Below are positions 19,937 to 28,960 of a stretch of DNA of 64,000 bases, in pieces (within the stretch, counting starts at the first letter, position 1; each line of letters opens with the position of its first letter). A program made the position numbers and the translations under genes. Location of the stretch: positions 1 through 64,000 of the forward strand of contig NZ_JBIMSN010000138.1 of assembly GCF_043944905.1 (NCBI RefSeq), given 5' to 3'. The notes beneath the pieces are model-generated. The model made no database searches. It saw only the letters and a program-made list of their open reading frames with translations, and was not told the origin of the DNA. This DNA comes from Antrihabitans spumae. Its GTDB lineage: Bacteria > Actinomycetota > Actinomycetes > Mycobacteriales > Mycobacteriaceae.

Positions 19937-21001
19937 ATGGCACACGAGTCGATCCGGCGGCACCCGCTGCACGCTGCGCAGCGAGTAGCTGCGTTGGCGC
20001 GGATCGGTTTTTGGCATCCTCGCAGCCGATCGCGTGTCCTCGAATTCGATCGACACGACAACTCCGACGACCTGATCTCGTCGTTGCAGGCAGCTCGCGG
20101 GATGCCGTTGCTGCTGTCCGACCAACTTCTGCTCCTCGGCGGAAATCCCTCGGCCCGTGGCAGATTCGGCCCCACCAACAAGCCGACACTGGTCGGGGGG
20201 CGACTGTCGACGCCGCGGCCGATCGATGCCGATCGCCACGAGATCACGTCGACGACGGCCGTCGATCCAGGAATCGGCATCGACAGCAGAATCGCCGAGA
20301 AGGTGCTGCAGCACGTCGGCTTTCTCGCACCGAGCGAGCAATTTCTGGCGACCTCGATACTGCAGCAAGCTGTGCAGGACGTTGCCGTCGACTCCGATCG
20401 CAAGGCTGGCGAGCGGGCGATCCGTGCCGTCGCCATGCTGGATTCGACGCACGCTGCTCGTGCGACTGTCGCGACGACCGCTGCAGGCGATCCGGTCTAC
20501 CACCTTCCGTCTCGCAGCGCGTCCTGGAATCCGACGACGGCGCGGGTGCTCGCCCGGGCGTGGCTCGGGCTGCTCGTCGAACACGGGACCGTCCTGCGGC
20601 ACCTCACGCAGCGCACGGTCGCGCCGTCCGGCGACGAGGTGTGGTTCAGCTGCCTCGACTCCGTCCGTCGACTGCCTGCCACCGCCGTCGACGCCGGCCT
20701 GTCACTGATCGACGCCGCCGCAGGTGACGACGAGGCCATGGCACGACTTGTCGACCACCTCCACGCCGTCAGCGACGGCGCAGATACAGCCGCCACCTAC
20801 GCGGGCGCCGCGCGTCGAGTGGTCGCGCGTACCGGAGCTGATCTGGCACAACTGGTTCCGAAGACCTCACCCACGACGGTCGACGACGTGCCGCCCATTC
20901 ACGAACCGTTCGCAACCTGCTTGGTGATCGGTCAGGCCGTCTACATATCGCGTGTACTCACAACGAGCACCGGGCATCCTCCGGAGGGGTCTTCAGGTTG
21001 A
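19937..21001 (+). CDS. Hypothetical protein, unrecognised
   Basis: A 354-residue protein with start ATG 19937 and AAGGA six bases upstream. I do not recognise a domain. It has no clear membrane segment or signal peptide, a basic N-terminus, and a largely helical Ala/Arg/Asp-rich composition typical of a soluble cytosolic protein. The segment ARGMPLLLSDQLLLLGGNPSAR is notably hydrophobic. Its last 44 bases overlap the 3' end of the convergent peptidase gene, which suggests that one of the two ends was extended by loss of a stop. Codon use is ordinary for the window. Confidence 0.6.
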   Translation: MAHESIRRHPLHAAQRVAALARIGFWHPRSRSRVLEFDRHDNSDDLISSLQAARGMPLLLSDQLLLLGGNPSARGRFGPTNKPTLVGGRLSTPRPIDADRHEITSTTAVDPGIGIDSRIAEKVLQHVGFLAPSEQFLATSILQQAVQDVAVDSDRKAGERAIRAVAMLDSTHAARATVATTAAGDPVYHLPSRSASWNPTTARVLARAWLGLLVEHGTVLRHLTQRTVAPSGDEVWFSCLDSVRRLPATAVDAGLSLIDAAAGDDEAMARLVDHLHAVSDGADTAATYAGAARRVVARTGADLAQLVPKTSPTTVDDVPPIHEPFATCLVIGQAVYISRVLTTSTGHPPEGSSG

Positions 21002-22522
21002 TCAGGTAGTCGGCCACGATGTCGTTCACACACTTGTCGGTGCCTGCGAAGGCGATCGTGTGCTGTTCGCCGTCGACGGTCAGTACCGAACCGCCGAGGG
21101 TCTCGGCCAGGCTGAGCCCGCCCGCGTACGGCGTGGACGGATCACCGGTGATCGAGATCGTCAACGTCTCGGGCAAGCCCTCGATGTCCGTCGCGTACGG
21201 GTAGCCGAGAGTCGGTTCGGCCGGCCAGAACTCACACGGATCCCGCGCACCGTCAGGACCCTGCCCCGAGTCGGTGTAGGGCGCGACTTCCTGGATGCGG
21301 CGTTTGAGGTCGGTCTCCTCTGCGGGGGTATGACGTTGCTCGTCCAGACAGTTGATCGCGAAGACGGCTTCGCTGAAGTTGGCGTAGCGCCCGTCGGCAT
21401 CGCGACCCGCGAAGGCGGCGCCCAACGCAAGCAGTGTGTCGCCTCGGCCCGTTTCGATCTCGGCGATACCTTCGATGATCTTCGGCCAGACCGCGGACGT
21501 GTACAGCCCTGCGGTAACCGCGCCGTACGCGGCGTTGAAGTCGAGTTTCGTTCCGTTGGCGTTGACTATCGGCCGCTCGGCCAGCGGCCTGACGATGCTC
21601 TGAAACTTCTCGGTCGCCTTGCTCGGGTCGGTACCCAACGGGCAGTCCGGCCGGGTCGCGCAGTCCGCGGCCATTGCGTCGAAGGACCGCTGAAAGGCGG
21701 TCCACTGCGAGATTCGACGGTCGTCGGTGCCTGCGCGCGGATTGATGGCACCGTCGAGGACCAGAGCTCGTACGTTCTGCGGAAACATCTCCGCGTACAC
21801 CGCGCCGAGACGGGTTCCGTAGCTCTGACCCAGGTAGCTCAGCTTGTCGTCGCCGAGCACCGCACGCAGAATGTCCATGTCTCGCACAGCATCCCGGGTA
21901 CCGACATGGGCGAGCACGTCCCTACCGCCGGATCCATCTGCACACCGGTCGACGATGCGGCGGGTGTCCTCTTCGGTCAGTGTTCCTGCGCCTACCACCA
22001 CCGAGGTCGTGCTTTCGCCAGCATCGATCTCAGCGTCGGTGAAGCAGTCGATTGCCGGCGTGGAGGCGCCGACCCCGCGCGGATCGAACCCGATCAGGTC
22101 GAACTTCTCGGTGACAGCGCTGTCGGCGAGTGTCTTCGTTGCCGCTGCGGCCATGCTCATACCCGGCCCGCCGGGTCCGCCGGGATTCATCAGCAGCGAC
22201 CCGATCGGTTCGCCTCGCGCGGGCACTTTGAGCACGGCGATCTGCGCGGTCGGCCCGCAGCGTCGTCGTAGTCGAGCGGCACTTCCAGTCGCGCACATTG
22301 GGCCGTTGGACTGACGGCGAAAGCTTGCGCGTCGGCAGCGGTCGTCGCGTAGCCATCGCATGAGCCGAACGCCAACTCCTGATCGTAGAAACGTTGCAGG
22401 TTCGCGGCCGTGTCCACAGACTCGCCGTCGCTGCACGCAGCGAGACCGAGCACCAGCAGAACAGCCACGGCCAGGGATGACGTCCGCTTGTGGCCACGTC
22501 GGCCTGTCGTCGACGAACTCAT
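20958..22522 (-). pseudogene. Secreted alpha/beta-hydrolase with TAP-like C-terminal domain, one-base frameshift
   Basis: A lipoprotein-type signal (LAVAVLLVLGLAACSDGES) starts at ATG 22522 (AGGAG upstream). The frame then reads to CARLEVPLDYDDAAG. The rest of the protein (TAQIAVLKVPARGEP, MNPGGPGGPG oxyanion region, nucleophile GQSYG, acid near SITGDPSTPYAG, His in DGEQHTIAF, TAP domain) continues in another frame. One base is missing in the GGGCC run around 22252-22258. Intact relatives are about 500-residue tripeptidyl-peptidase-like hydrolases. The gene is either recently broken or a sequencing error. It overlaps the convergent hypothetical gene by 44 bp. Confidence 0.8.
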
Positions 22523-22557
22523 TGTTGGGCGACTCCTATCTCTCGGGGATCGACTGG

Positions 22558-23292
22558 TCACGACAAGGCCTTTGCACTGTCGCGAAGCTGCTGCCCGACG
22601 CGCCGCATGACGTCGCGCTGGGCGGAGTTGTAGAGGTCCGTGACGGCCACGTCGACCGCATGTGCGGCCGTCGACGCGTTTGCGACGGCACCGGCGTCAA
22701 GTAGGTCCGGATACTCGGTGTAGAGATCGCGGATCTGAGGCAGCAGCCGAGCGGCCAGTTCACGTCGGGTCCCTTCGTCCGCGTCTGCTGGCAGGTTGTC
22801 GAGTTCGCGACCGGCAGGAACGACATCGGGCGACCGCAGCATTCGCGCATAGGCGGCGAGGGCAGCCGGGCTCAGCACCCGTGACATGACAACGACGAAC
22901 GTACGGTCGGCATCGGTGAGATCGGCATCGGCCGCCGCCATCGCCAACTCCGGAGGTAGGTCGGTCGGGGCCGAGGCGCCCAACAACCGGGCAACCTCGA
23001 CACGTGCGCGCTGCAATCGCTCGATGGTCGCGGCCAGTTCGGCATCCAACGCCCGCAACGCCTCGTCGGGACGCTCGTCGGCAGCGCCCATGTCAGCGAT
23101 GCGGGGCAACGAGAAGCCGAGGTCCACCAGGCGCCTGATCCGCAACAACCGGACGAGATGTGCGACTCCGTAGCTCTTGTACCCGTTCGGTGCTCGTTCC
23201 GGCTCGGGGAGCAGACCGACCTCGTGGTAGTGCCGAACGGACCGCAGTGTCGTGCCGGCGAGCTCGGCGAGCTGGCGGGTACTCCAGCCCAC
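22558..23292 (-). CDS. MerR family transcriptional regulator
   Basis: About 244 residues. The MerR helix-turn-helix is WSTRQLAELAGTTLRSVRHYHEVGLL, followed by the second helix and YGVAHLVRLLRIRRLVDLGFSL, and a coiled linker around residues 80-110. The C-terminal half is a long helical effector-like domain with no metal-binding cysteines. GTG 23292 is the favoured start because GGGGAGGA is nine bases upstream; GTG 23301 would overlap that site. It lies 36 bp upstream of the broken peptidase gene on the same strand, so it may have regulated it. Confidence 0.85.
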   Translation of the reverse strand: MGWSTRQLAELAGTTLRSVRHYHEVGLLPEPERAPNGYKSYGVAHLVRLLRIRRLVDLGFSLPRIADMGAADERPDEALRALDAELAATIERLQRARVEVARLLGASAPTDLPPELAMAAADADLTDADRTFVVVMSRVLSPAALAAYARMLRSPDVVPAGRELDNLPADADEGTRRELAARLLPQIRDLYTEYPDLLDAGAVANASTAAHAVDVAVTDLYNSAQRDVMRRVGQQLRDSAKALS

Positions 23293-23436
23293 GGCAGCCA
23301 CTCCTCCCCTGCGGTCGACTACGCAAGGTGCGCAGTACCGACTGCCAGTCTGAAGTATGCCGCAGCGGCACAGTCAAGTTTGCGGCATTTGCCGGGTAGA
23401 GGACGCTGGGTACCAGGGTGCTGGGCACACAACGAA

Positions 23437-23470
23437 AACGGCCCCGGAGACAAAGTCTTCCGGAGCCGTT
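23437..23470 (-). terminator. Terminator of the downstream initiator tRNA gene
   Basis: A 12-bp stem (23437-23448 with 23459-23470, one wobble pair) is followed on the minus strand by a T-rich stretch. It lies nine bases after the tRNA 3' end. Confidence 0.8.
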
Positions 23471-23478
23471 CTCTTTAG

Positions 23479-23552
23479 TAGCGGGGACAGGATTTGAACC
23501 TGCGACCTCTGGGTTATGAGCCCAGCGAGCTACCGAGCTGCTCCACCCCGCG
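23479..23552 (-). tRNA. Initiator tRNA-fMet (CAT), copy 1
   Basis: A 74-base cloverleaf with anticodon CAT in CTCATAA. Initiator hallmarks are visible: an unpaired C1 opposite T72 at the acceptor end, and three G-C pairs (GGG/CCC) at the base of the anticodon stem. The T-loop is GGTTCAAATCC. The 3' CCA is not encoded (CTA follows the discriminator A). It is identical to the gene at 23699-23772. Confidence 0.95.
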
Positions 23553-23660
23553 GTGGTGAGACCGAACGGTACAGCGAGTTCGGATGCATATGCAAATCGC
23601 CCCCGGAAGTGCAGACAGGTGTCGGACTTGCCGAGCGCTACAGCGGATGAAGACAAAAAT

Positions 23661-23690
23661 CAGGCCAGGTGACGAGTGTCACCTGGCCTG
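23661..23690 (-). terminator. Terminator of the upstream initiator tRNA gene
   Basis: A perfect 13-bp stem (CAGGCCAGGTGAC at 23661-23673 with 23678-23690) and a 4-base loop are followed on the minus strand by ATTTTTGTCT. It is a classic intrinsic terminator eight bases after the second tRNA gene. Confidence 0.9.
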
Positions 23691-23698
23691 ATCTGTAG

Positions 23699-23772
23699 TA
23701 GCGGGGACAGGATTTGAACCTGCGACCTCTGGGTTATGAGCCCAGCGAGCTACCGAGCTGCTCCACCCCGCG
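23699..23772 (-). tRNA. Initiator tRNA-fMet (CAT), copy 2
   Basis: Identical in sequence to the copy at 23479-23552: anticodon CAT, C1/T72 mismatch, GGG/CCC anticodon-stem pairs, no encoded CCA. It is transcribed first on the minus strand. It is followed by its own terminator, so the two copies look like separate units. Confidence 0.95.
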
Positions 23773-23998
23773 TCGGTAAACCCAACGTTACAGGCAGGTG
23801 GAGCGCAAAGGCAAATCGATTGCGGAACAGAGCCTTTCGTTTCGCTGACAGCGAAACTCGGGCCGCATCGAGTGCATAGATGTGCAGGTCTGGGGCCGCT
23901 TGTTTGCCTGCACACCTATGCGCTCGACGTCCCCTGGGGCACATAACGACAAACGCGCTGCCAGCCGAAGTGGCTGACAGCGCGTGCGTCGTACTCGA
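23773..23998. other. Intergenic region between the tRNA pair and the UPF0182 gene
   Basis: This stretch should contain the promoter of tRNA-fMet copy 2 near 23780-23830, and it contains the UPF0182 terminator at 23954-23984. I see no gene here. Confidence 0.5.
23954..23984 (-). terminator. Terminator of the UPF0182 gene
   Basis: A 13-bp stem (CGCGCTGCCAGCC at 23954-23966 with 23972-23984, one wobble pair) lies just after the stop codon, followed by TTTGTCG on the minus strand. Confidence 0.8.
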
Positions 23999-26974
23999 TT
24001 AGCCTCCCGCGGCCTCGTAGGCGTCGATCGCCTGCTGCAGCCTGTCGAACGCCGTACCCAGGTCGGAGAAGTTACCGCTGCGTTGAGCGTTGCGGACGTT
24101 CTCCAGCGCCGAATCAAGATCGACGACGGCCTGTTGCAGATTCCCCGACGGCGGCGGCGTACCTGCCGGCGGCGGCGTCCCACCTTCGGGTGTCGTCGGA
24201 GGAACTACCGGCGGAACACCGACGGCGGGCGGTTCGCTGCTCGCATCACCACCCGGCGTTGTCGCCGCGGCACCGATACCTTCACCGAACACGACGTCCA
24301 ATGCTGCCTTCAGGGTCGGCTTGTAGCCGATCTTGATGATGCCGTTGTCTCGATAACTCACCAGGACCCTGGACAACTGCGGGAACGTCGCTGCGTTGCC
24401 CTGAGCCAGTCGTTCCGTATACAGCGGTTCGACGTACAGGATCCCGCCGTCACCGATCGGCAGCGTCAGCAGGTTGCCGTAGAGAATCCGGTTCGATCCG
24501 ACGATCTGCGTTCGCTCGGTCGACACGTCGGTGTTGGTCGTCATCGAGTTGTGCGCCTGACCGGGTCCCTGTGTCTGAGACTCGGTCGGCAACTGTCTGA
24601 CGGTGAACTGCCCATACCCGTCGGGGTCCGATTTCACCGATATGTAGGCCGACAGGAAGTCTCGGTTATAGCCGACCATCGCGCTGGTGAGATTGAAGGA
24701 GGGCTCGCCCGTCTCCGGATCACCGAGCAACACGTAGTACGGCGGCTGATTGCCCGCACCGCCCGAGTCGATCGTCGGATCGCTCGGCACCGACCAGAAG
24801 GCGTTGTTGGTGAAGAACTCTCGCGGATCGTCGACGTGGTACTTGGCAAGCATTTCGCGCTGCACCTTGAACAGGTCTTCCGGGTACCGGAAGTGCGCTC
24901 GCAGTTCGGGACTGATCTCGCTTTCCGGCGTGACGGCATCCGGGAAGACTCCCATCCACGCCTTGAGGACGGGATCGTTCTTGTCCACCTCGTAGAGCTT
25001 GATGGTGCCGTCGTATGCGTCGACGGTCGCCTTCACCGAGTTGCGGATGTAGGACACCTCTTTTCGAGGCAGCAGGCGTCCGGTGTTCTGATCGATGCTG
25101 TCCTCTACCAGGCCTTCCAGCGAACTGCGCTGCGCATACGGATATGCGTCCAGGGTGGTGTAGGCGTCGACGATCCAGACGATCTTGCCGTCGACGACGG
25201 CCGGGTAGGAATCGCCGTCCGTGGTCAGCCACGGCGCGACTGCCTGCACCCGCTCCCGCGGATCGCGGTTGAAGATGATCTTGGATTCCGGTCCGATCAC
25301 ACCTGAGAACAGAATGTTGCGCTCGGTGTACTTCGCGGCGAACGCGAGACGGTTGATCCAATTGCCCAGTGGGACACCGCCCGAACCGGCGTACGTCGAG
25401 CTTTCGGTGTCGCTGTCGTATTCACGAGGCTGCGAACCCTCGGAATTGCCCACGATGGAGTAATCGGGATCGTTCTCTGCGATGACTTCGCCGTAGTAGA
25501 TGCGAGGCTGGTCGACCTTGATGATCTGATCGCCGGACTTCTGCGTCGCGAGGTCACTGACGGTGAAGATCGGGTAGCCGCTGTCGTTGTTCGCACTCGC
25601 ATCCGACGTCGGCGCGGCGTTGACCCTGTTGGCCGGCGCCGCGATGAAGCCGTTGCCGTGTGTGAAGACGGTGTGCTGGTTGATCCAGTCCTTCTGGTTG
25701 TCCTGGAAGTTCTTCGGCGACAGTTCACGTGCGGCGACCACGTAGTCCTGCAATTTGCCGTCGATGTTGTAGCGGTCGATGTCGAGCGTCGCCGGGAAGC
25801 CGAAGACGTTCTTCAGGTTCTGGAACTGGGTGAAGGTGCGCGAGAGCACGTTCGGGTCGAGCAGACGGGTATTGGCGATCGTCGTGATATCCGCGGGAAC
25901 GGTTGCGGGGTTCTTCGTTGCGACGCCCGAATAGTCCTCGTAGGTGACTTTGTCGTCGGTGATCCCGTACGCAAGTCGAGTCGCTTGAATATTTCGCTCG
26001 ATATACGTTCGCTCTTTGTCCGCGGCGTTCGGGCGTACCGAGAACTGCTCGACGACGAGCGGCCATACCGCACCGACCAGGATCGACGACAAGACGAGCA
26101 ACGCGGTTGCCATTGCCGGGATACGCAGGTCTCGCAGGAAGATCGCGGCAAAGAAAGCAAGGGCGCAGATAACTGCGATCGAGAGCAGGATCAACTTCGC
26201 AGGCAGTACTGCGTTGTCGTCCGTGTAGCTCAAACCTGTGAACGTCGGTTCCTTACGGTCACTGGAGAGCAACGAATAGCGGTCGAACCAGTACGCGATC
26301 GCCTTCAGCAGGATGAACGTTCCCGCCAACACCGCGAGCTGGATTCGCGCCGACCGCGTCAGCGCACCTTCACGCCCACTCAGCCGCAAACCGCCGAAGA
26401 CGTACTGCGTCACCAGGTTTGCGAGGAACGCGACGACGACCGCGACGAACAACCAGTTCAACACCATGCGATAGAAGGGCAGATCGAAGGCGTAGAAGCT
26501 GACGTCGAGGTTGAATTGGGGATCTCTTGTCCCGAACTCGGTGCCGTTGAGGAACAGCTGTACGACAACCCAATTCGACTGTGCGACAAGCCCGGACAAC
26601 ACACCGATGACCAGCGGGATACCGAGCCCGAAGAGCCGCAGACGCGACATCACGGTGGTCCGGTAGCGCGCGATCGGGTCGTTCGGACCTGCGACCGGAA
26701 CGAATACCGGCCGAGTGCGATAGGCAAGAACCAACGCCGCGAAGACGATCAGGCCGACGAGGAGTCCGACGACAAGGAACAAGATGATTCGGGTGACGAT
26801 CACCTTCACGTACACGCTGCGGTAGTCGACTTCGCCGAACCACAGCCAGTTCGTATAGGTGTCCACAATTCGGGGACCGATCAGAAACAGTCCCGCTATC
26901 ACCAGGGCAACCACCAGAAGTACCCGGCTACGCCGCGACAACGAAGGTAAACCGGTGGGAGGCCGCATGCCCAC
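23999..26974 (-). CDS. UPF0182 family large membrane protein
   Basis: A 991-residue protein. Seven or so N-terminal membrane helices span about residues 15-310, including TYTNWLWFGEVDYRSVY, a UPF0182 hallmark. A large extracytoplasmic region of about 550 residues follows, then a Pro/Gly-rich spacer near residues 895-945 and a short helical C-terminal tail. Length matches the family (about 980 residues). The function is not established. In mycobacteria the homologue lies next to the PDZ protease-like gene, as here, with one extra gene between. A strong terminator follows. Confidence 0.93.
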   Translation of the reverse strand: MGMRPPTGLPSLSRRSRVLLVVALVIAGLFLIGPRIVDTYTNWLWFGEVDYRSVYVKVIVTRIILFLVVGLLVGLIVFAALVLAYRTRPVFVPVAGPNDPIARYRTTVMSRLRLFGLGIPLVIGVLSGLVAQSNWVVVQLFLNGTEFGTRDPQFNLDVSFYAFDLPFYRMVLNWLFVAVVVAFLANLVTQYVFGGLRLSGREGALTRSARIQLAVLAGTFILLKAIAYWFDRYSLLSSDRKEPTFTGLSYTDDNAVLPAKLILLSIAVICALAFFAAIFLRDLRIPAMATALLVLSSILVGAVWPLVVEQFSVRPNAADKERTYIERNIQATRLAYGITDDKVTYEDYSGVATKNPATVPADITTIANTRLLDPNVLSRTFTQFQNLKNVFGFPATLDIDRYNIDGKLQDYVVAARELSPKNFQDNQKDWINQHTVFTHGNGFIAAPANRVNAAPTSDASANNDSGYPIFTVSDLATQKSGDQIIKVDQPRIYYGEVIAENDPDYSIVGNSEGSQPREYDSDTESSTYAGSGGVPLGNWINRLAFAAKYTERNILFSGVIGPESKIIFNRDPRERVQAVAPWLTTDGDSYPAVVDGKIVWIVDAYTTLDAYPYAQRSSLEGLVEDSIDQNTGRLLPRKEVSYIRNSVKATVDAYDGTIKLYEVDKNDPVLKAWMGVFPDAVTPESEISPELRAHFRYPEDLFKVQREMLAKYHVDDPREFFTNNAFWSVPSDPTIDSGGAGNQPPYYVLLGDPETGEPSFNLTSAMVGYNRDFLSAYISVKSDPDGYGQFTVRQLPTESQTQGPGQAHNSMTTNTDVSTERTQIVGSNRILYGNLLTLPIGDGGILYVEPLYTERLAQGNAATFPQLSRVLVSYRDNGIIKIGYKPTLKAALDVVFGEGIGAAATTPGGDASSEPPAVGVPPVVPPTTPEGGTPPPAGTPPPSGNLQQAVVDLDSALENVRNAQRSGNFSDLGTAFDRLQQAIDAYEAAGG

Positions 26975-27181
26975 GTGCCACGCTCCAGAGTGTTCGGCGA
27001 CGCACAGTGCGCGTCGCGATCGTTCGCTACCGGTCGCGGGTTCCCGTGACCGTTTCGCCCCACTCTACGGAAGAGTGCGTAGCTGGCGAGCGGCGGCAAC
27101 TGCCCGCGGTGCGGTGTTCGCTCTCGGCACAGCGCGGAGCCGCCCGCACGGCGGCATCGGCGTGGATGAAATGATGCGTCC

Positions 27182-27769
27182 GTGACCCAATTCGGCCCAA
27201 CGGAAGATGATTTGGCCCGCTGCCTCCGCGAGGTCGCCGAGCACGTCGACGCACGAGGCTGGGACCAACCGCCCCATTTGTTCGCCCTGGTACCGACGGC
27301 CGACCTCATCGCGGCCGAACCTGCGCTGCACGATCAATTGGCCGACGGACCGTCGATCACACCGATCGAGCAGGAAGCGATGCCGCACGACATCGACGGC
27401 GGCAGCCGAGCGCTCGACGAGTTCCTCGCAACGACGACATGGCCGCCTGCCGTCGTCGGGTGTGTGCTTGCTCAGGAGATAGTCGTGCTTCCGCCCGAAG
27501 CCGAAACCGACCTCGACGAGGCACTCGCGCCGCTGCTTGCGGATCGCGACGCTGCCGACGAGGCCGCGCGAGCTGCTGCCGAAGCACATCCGGAGCGGCG
27601 AGCAGGCAGGTTGTTCGCGGCGGTCCTGCGCGACGGTCAGTCGTTGGCGTTGCTGCAGCTTCGGCCCGACGAGGAGGACGAATCCTACGGTGACCTGGAG
27701 CTGCTGACCTATCCCGACCTCGCGCCCAACATCGTCGAGGCATTGCACGCGACGCTCGAAAGCGAGTAG
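27182..27769 (+). CDS. PPA1309 family protein
   Basis: A 195-residue soluble protein starting at GTG 27182. The motif GWDQPPHLFALVPTADLI near residue 25 and WPPAVVGCVLAQEIVVLPP near residue 87 match the actinobacterial PPA1309 family. RLFAAVLRDGQSLALLQLRP is the conserved C-terminal core. The function is unknown. It lies head-to-head with the UPF0182 gene and ends against the hairpin it shares with the PDZ gene. Confidence 0.85.
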   Translation: MTQFGPTEDDLARCLREVAEHVDARGWDQPPHLFALVPTADLIAAEPALHDQLADGPSITPIEQEAMPHDIDGGSRALDEFLATTTWPPAVVGCVLAQEIVVLPPEAETDLDEALAPLLADRDAADEAARAAAEAHPERRAGRLFAAVLRDGQSLALLQLRPDEEDESYGDLELLTYPDLAPNIVEALHATLESE

Positions 27770-27781
27770 GGCGCTTCGCGC

Positions 27782-27839
27782 CTCGTGAGTCCTTTAGGAG
27801 GGCGCGACCTCCTAAAGGACTCACGAGCGGCGTAGCCGC
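27782..27839. terminator. Bidirectional terminator/3'-end repeat, copy 2
   Basis: A 20-bp perfect stem (27782-27801 with 27808-27827, core CTCGTGAGTCCTTTAGGAG) is followed by GCGGCGTAGCCGC up to the stop codon of the PDZ gene at 27840. It sits between convergent genes and belongs to the same repeat family as 146-196 and 62935-62986. Confidence 0.85.
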
Positions 27840-28865
27840 CTAGCAGCCAGGGGCGTCCCGACCGTCACGAATCGCCTCGAGCGAACCGACCGCATCGTCC
27901 AACGTTGTCACCTTCACCAACCGCAAACCGTCCGGTGCCCGCTGCTTGGCCTCGTCGCAGTTCTCGGCAGGCACGAGGAAGGTCTTCGCACCCGCCTCCT
28001 GAGCGGCGATCATCTTGTAGGGAATGCCACCGATCGGGCCGACCGCGCCACACGAATCAATGGTGCCTGTGCCTGCGATGAACGTCCCGCCGCTCAGCTC
28101 GAGCGGACTCATCTTGTCGATCACAGCGAGGCTGAACATCAAGCCCGCCGACGGACCGCCGACGTCTGCGAGGTTGAACGTCACCTCGACGGGGCCGTCC
28201 GGCTTCTCGACCGGGGTGATGCCGAGGTAGCCCTTCTCCGGGTCTCCCGGGCGAGCACCGAGTTTCACCACAGCCGAGGTATCCACGCCGTCGCGACGAA
28301 AGCGAATGGTTGCGTCGCTGTCGGGACCGGAACCTGATACCGCCTTCTGGACTCCGCACACCGAGGCGACGTCGACGCCGTTGATGCTGATCAGCTCGTC
28401 GCCCTCCCGCAGCGTGTCTTTGGCCGGGCCGTCGGTGCCGACTCCCCCGATCGACAACTTCATCGGGTACTTCAGGTATTGCAGGGCGGCGAGCTCGGCG
28501 CTGTCCTCGGACTGTTCGAAGTCGGCTTTGTTGTCGGCCTCGGTTTCTTCCTTCGTCTTGTCCGGCGGGTAGATCTCGGAGCGGGGTACGAGACCTTGGC
28601 GACCGCTTGCCCAATACGCGAACGCCTCGAAGATCGTGAGGTTGTCCCGCACCGAGACCGTCGTCATGTTCAGGTTGCCGGACGTCGGATCGAGCGGCAC
28701 GCCCTCGACGTCGACGATCGGCTTGTCCGGCTCGACCTCACCGAGGGTGTTGAAGGTCGGACCGGGTCCGAGCGCTGCGTACGGCACCGTCAGAACACTG
28801 CCGAGGACACCCAGCGCGATAACAGGCACCAAAGCCACAAGGAGGGTGAGCATCCGTCGATTCAC
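27840..28865 (-). CDS. PDZ domain protein with Lon-type (S16) protease-like C-terminus
   Basis: About 341 residues starting at GTG 28865. One N-terminal membrane anchor (LTLLVALVPVIALGVLGSVL) is followed by an extracytoplasmic PDZ domain at about residues 130-210 (REGDELISINGVDV). The C-terminal domain is Lon-like, with GGPSAGLMFSLAVID carrying the catalytic Ser and an IAAQEAGAKTFLVP segment holding a Lys. It resembles YlbL/Rv3194c proteins. The frame stays open upstream, but GTG 28865 gives the normal family length. It lies close to the divergent DUF2342 gene, as in mycobacteria. Confidence 0.88.
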   Translation of the reverse strand: MNRRMLTLLVALVPVIALGVLGSVLTVPYAALGPGPTFNTLGEVEPDKPIVDVEGVPLDPTSGNLNMTTVSVRDNLTIFEAFAYWASGRQGLVPRSEIYPPDKTKEETEADNKADFEQSEDSAELAALQYLKYPMKLSIGGVGTDGPAKDTLREGDELISINGVDVASVCGVQKAVSGSGPDSDATIRFRRDGVDTSAVVKLGARPGDPEKGYLGITPVEKPDGPVEVTFNLADVGGPSAGLMFSLAVIDKMSPLELSGGTFIAGTGTIDSCGAVGPIGGIPYKMIAAQEAGAKTFLVPAENCDEAKQRAPDGLRLVKVTTLDDAVGSLEAIRDGRDAPGC

Positions 28866-28960
28866 CTGGCCAGAGTAACCAGCGTTCGAGATCACACCCT
28901 GTTCGCCCTCAGCGCATCGCAACGTCGCAATGTGGCTGCGCAGCCTTGTACCGTTGAGAT

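Noticed and set aside
23479..23772. tRNA-associated integration site
   Set aside because: The tRNA genes have intact 3' ends and no integrase, att repeat or unusual gene lies nearby.
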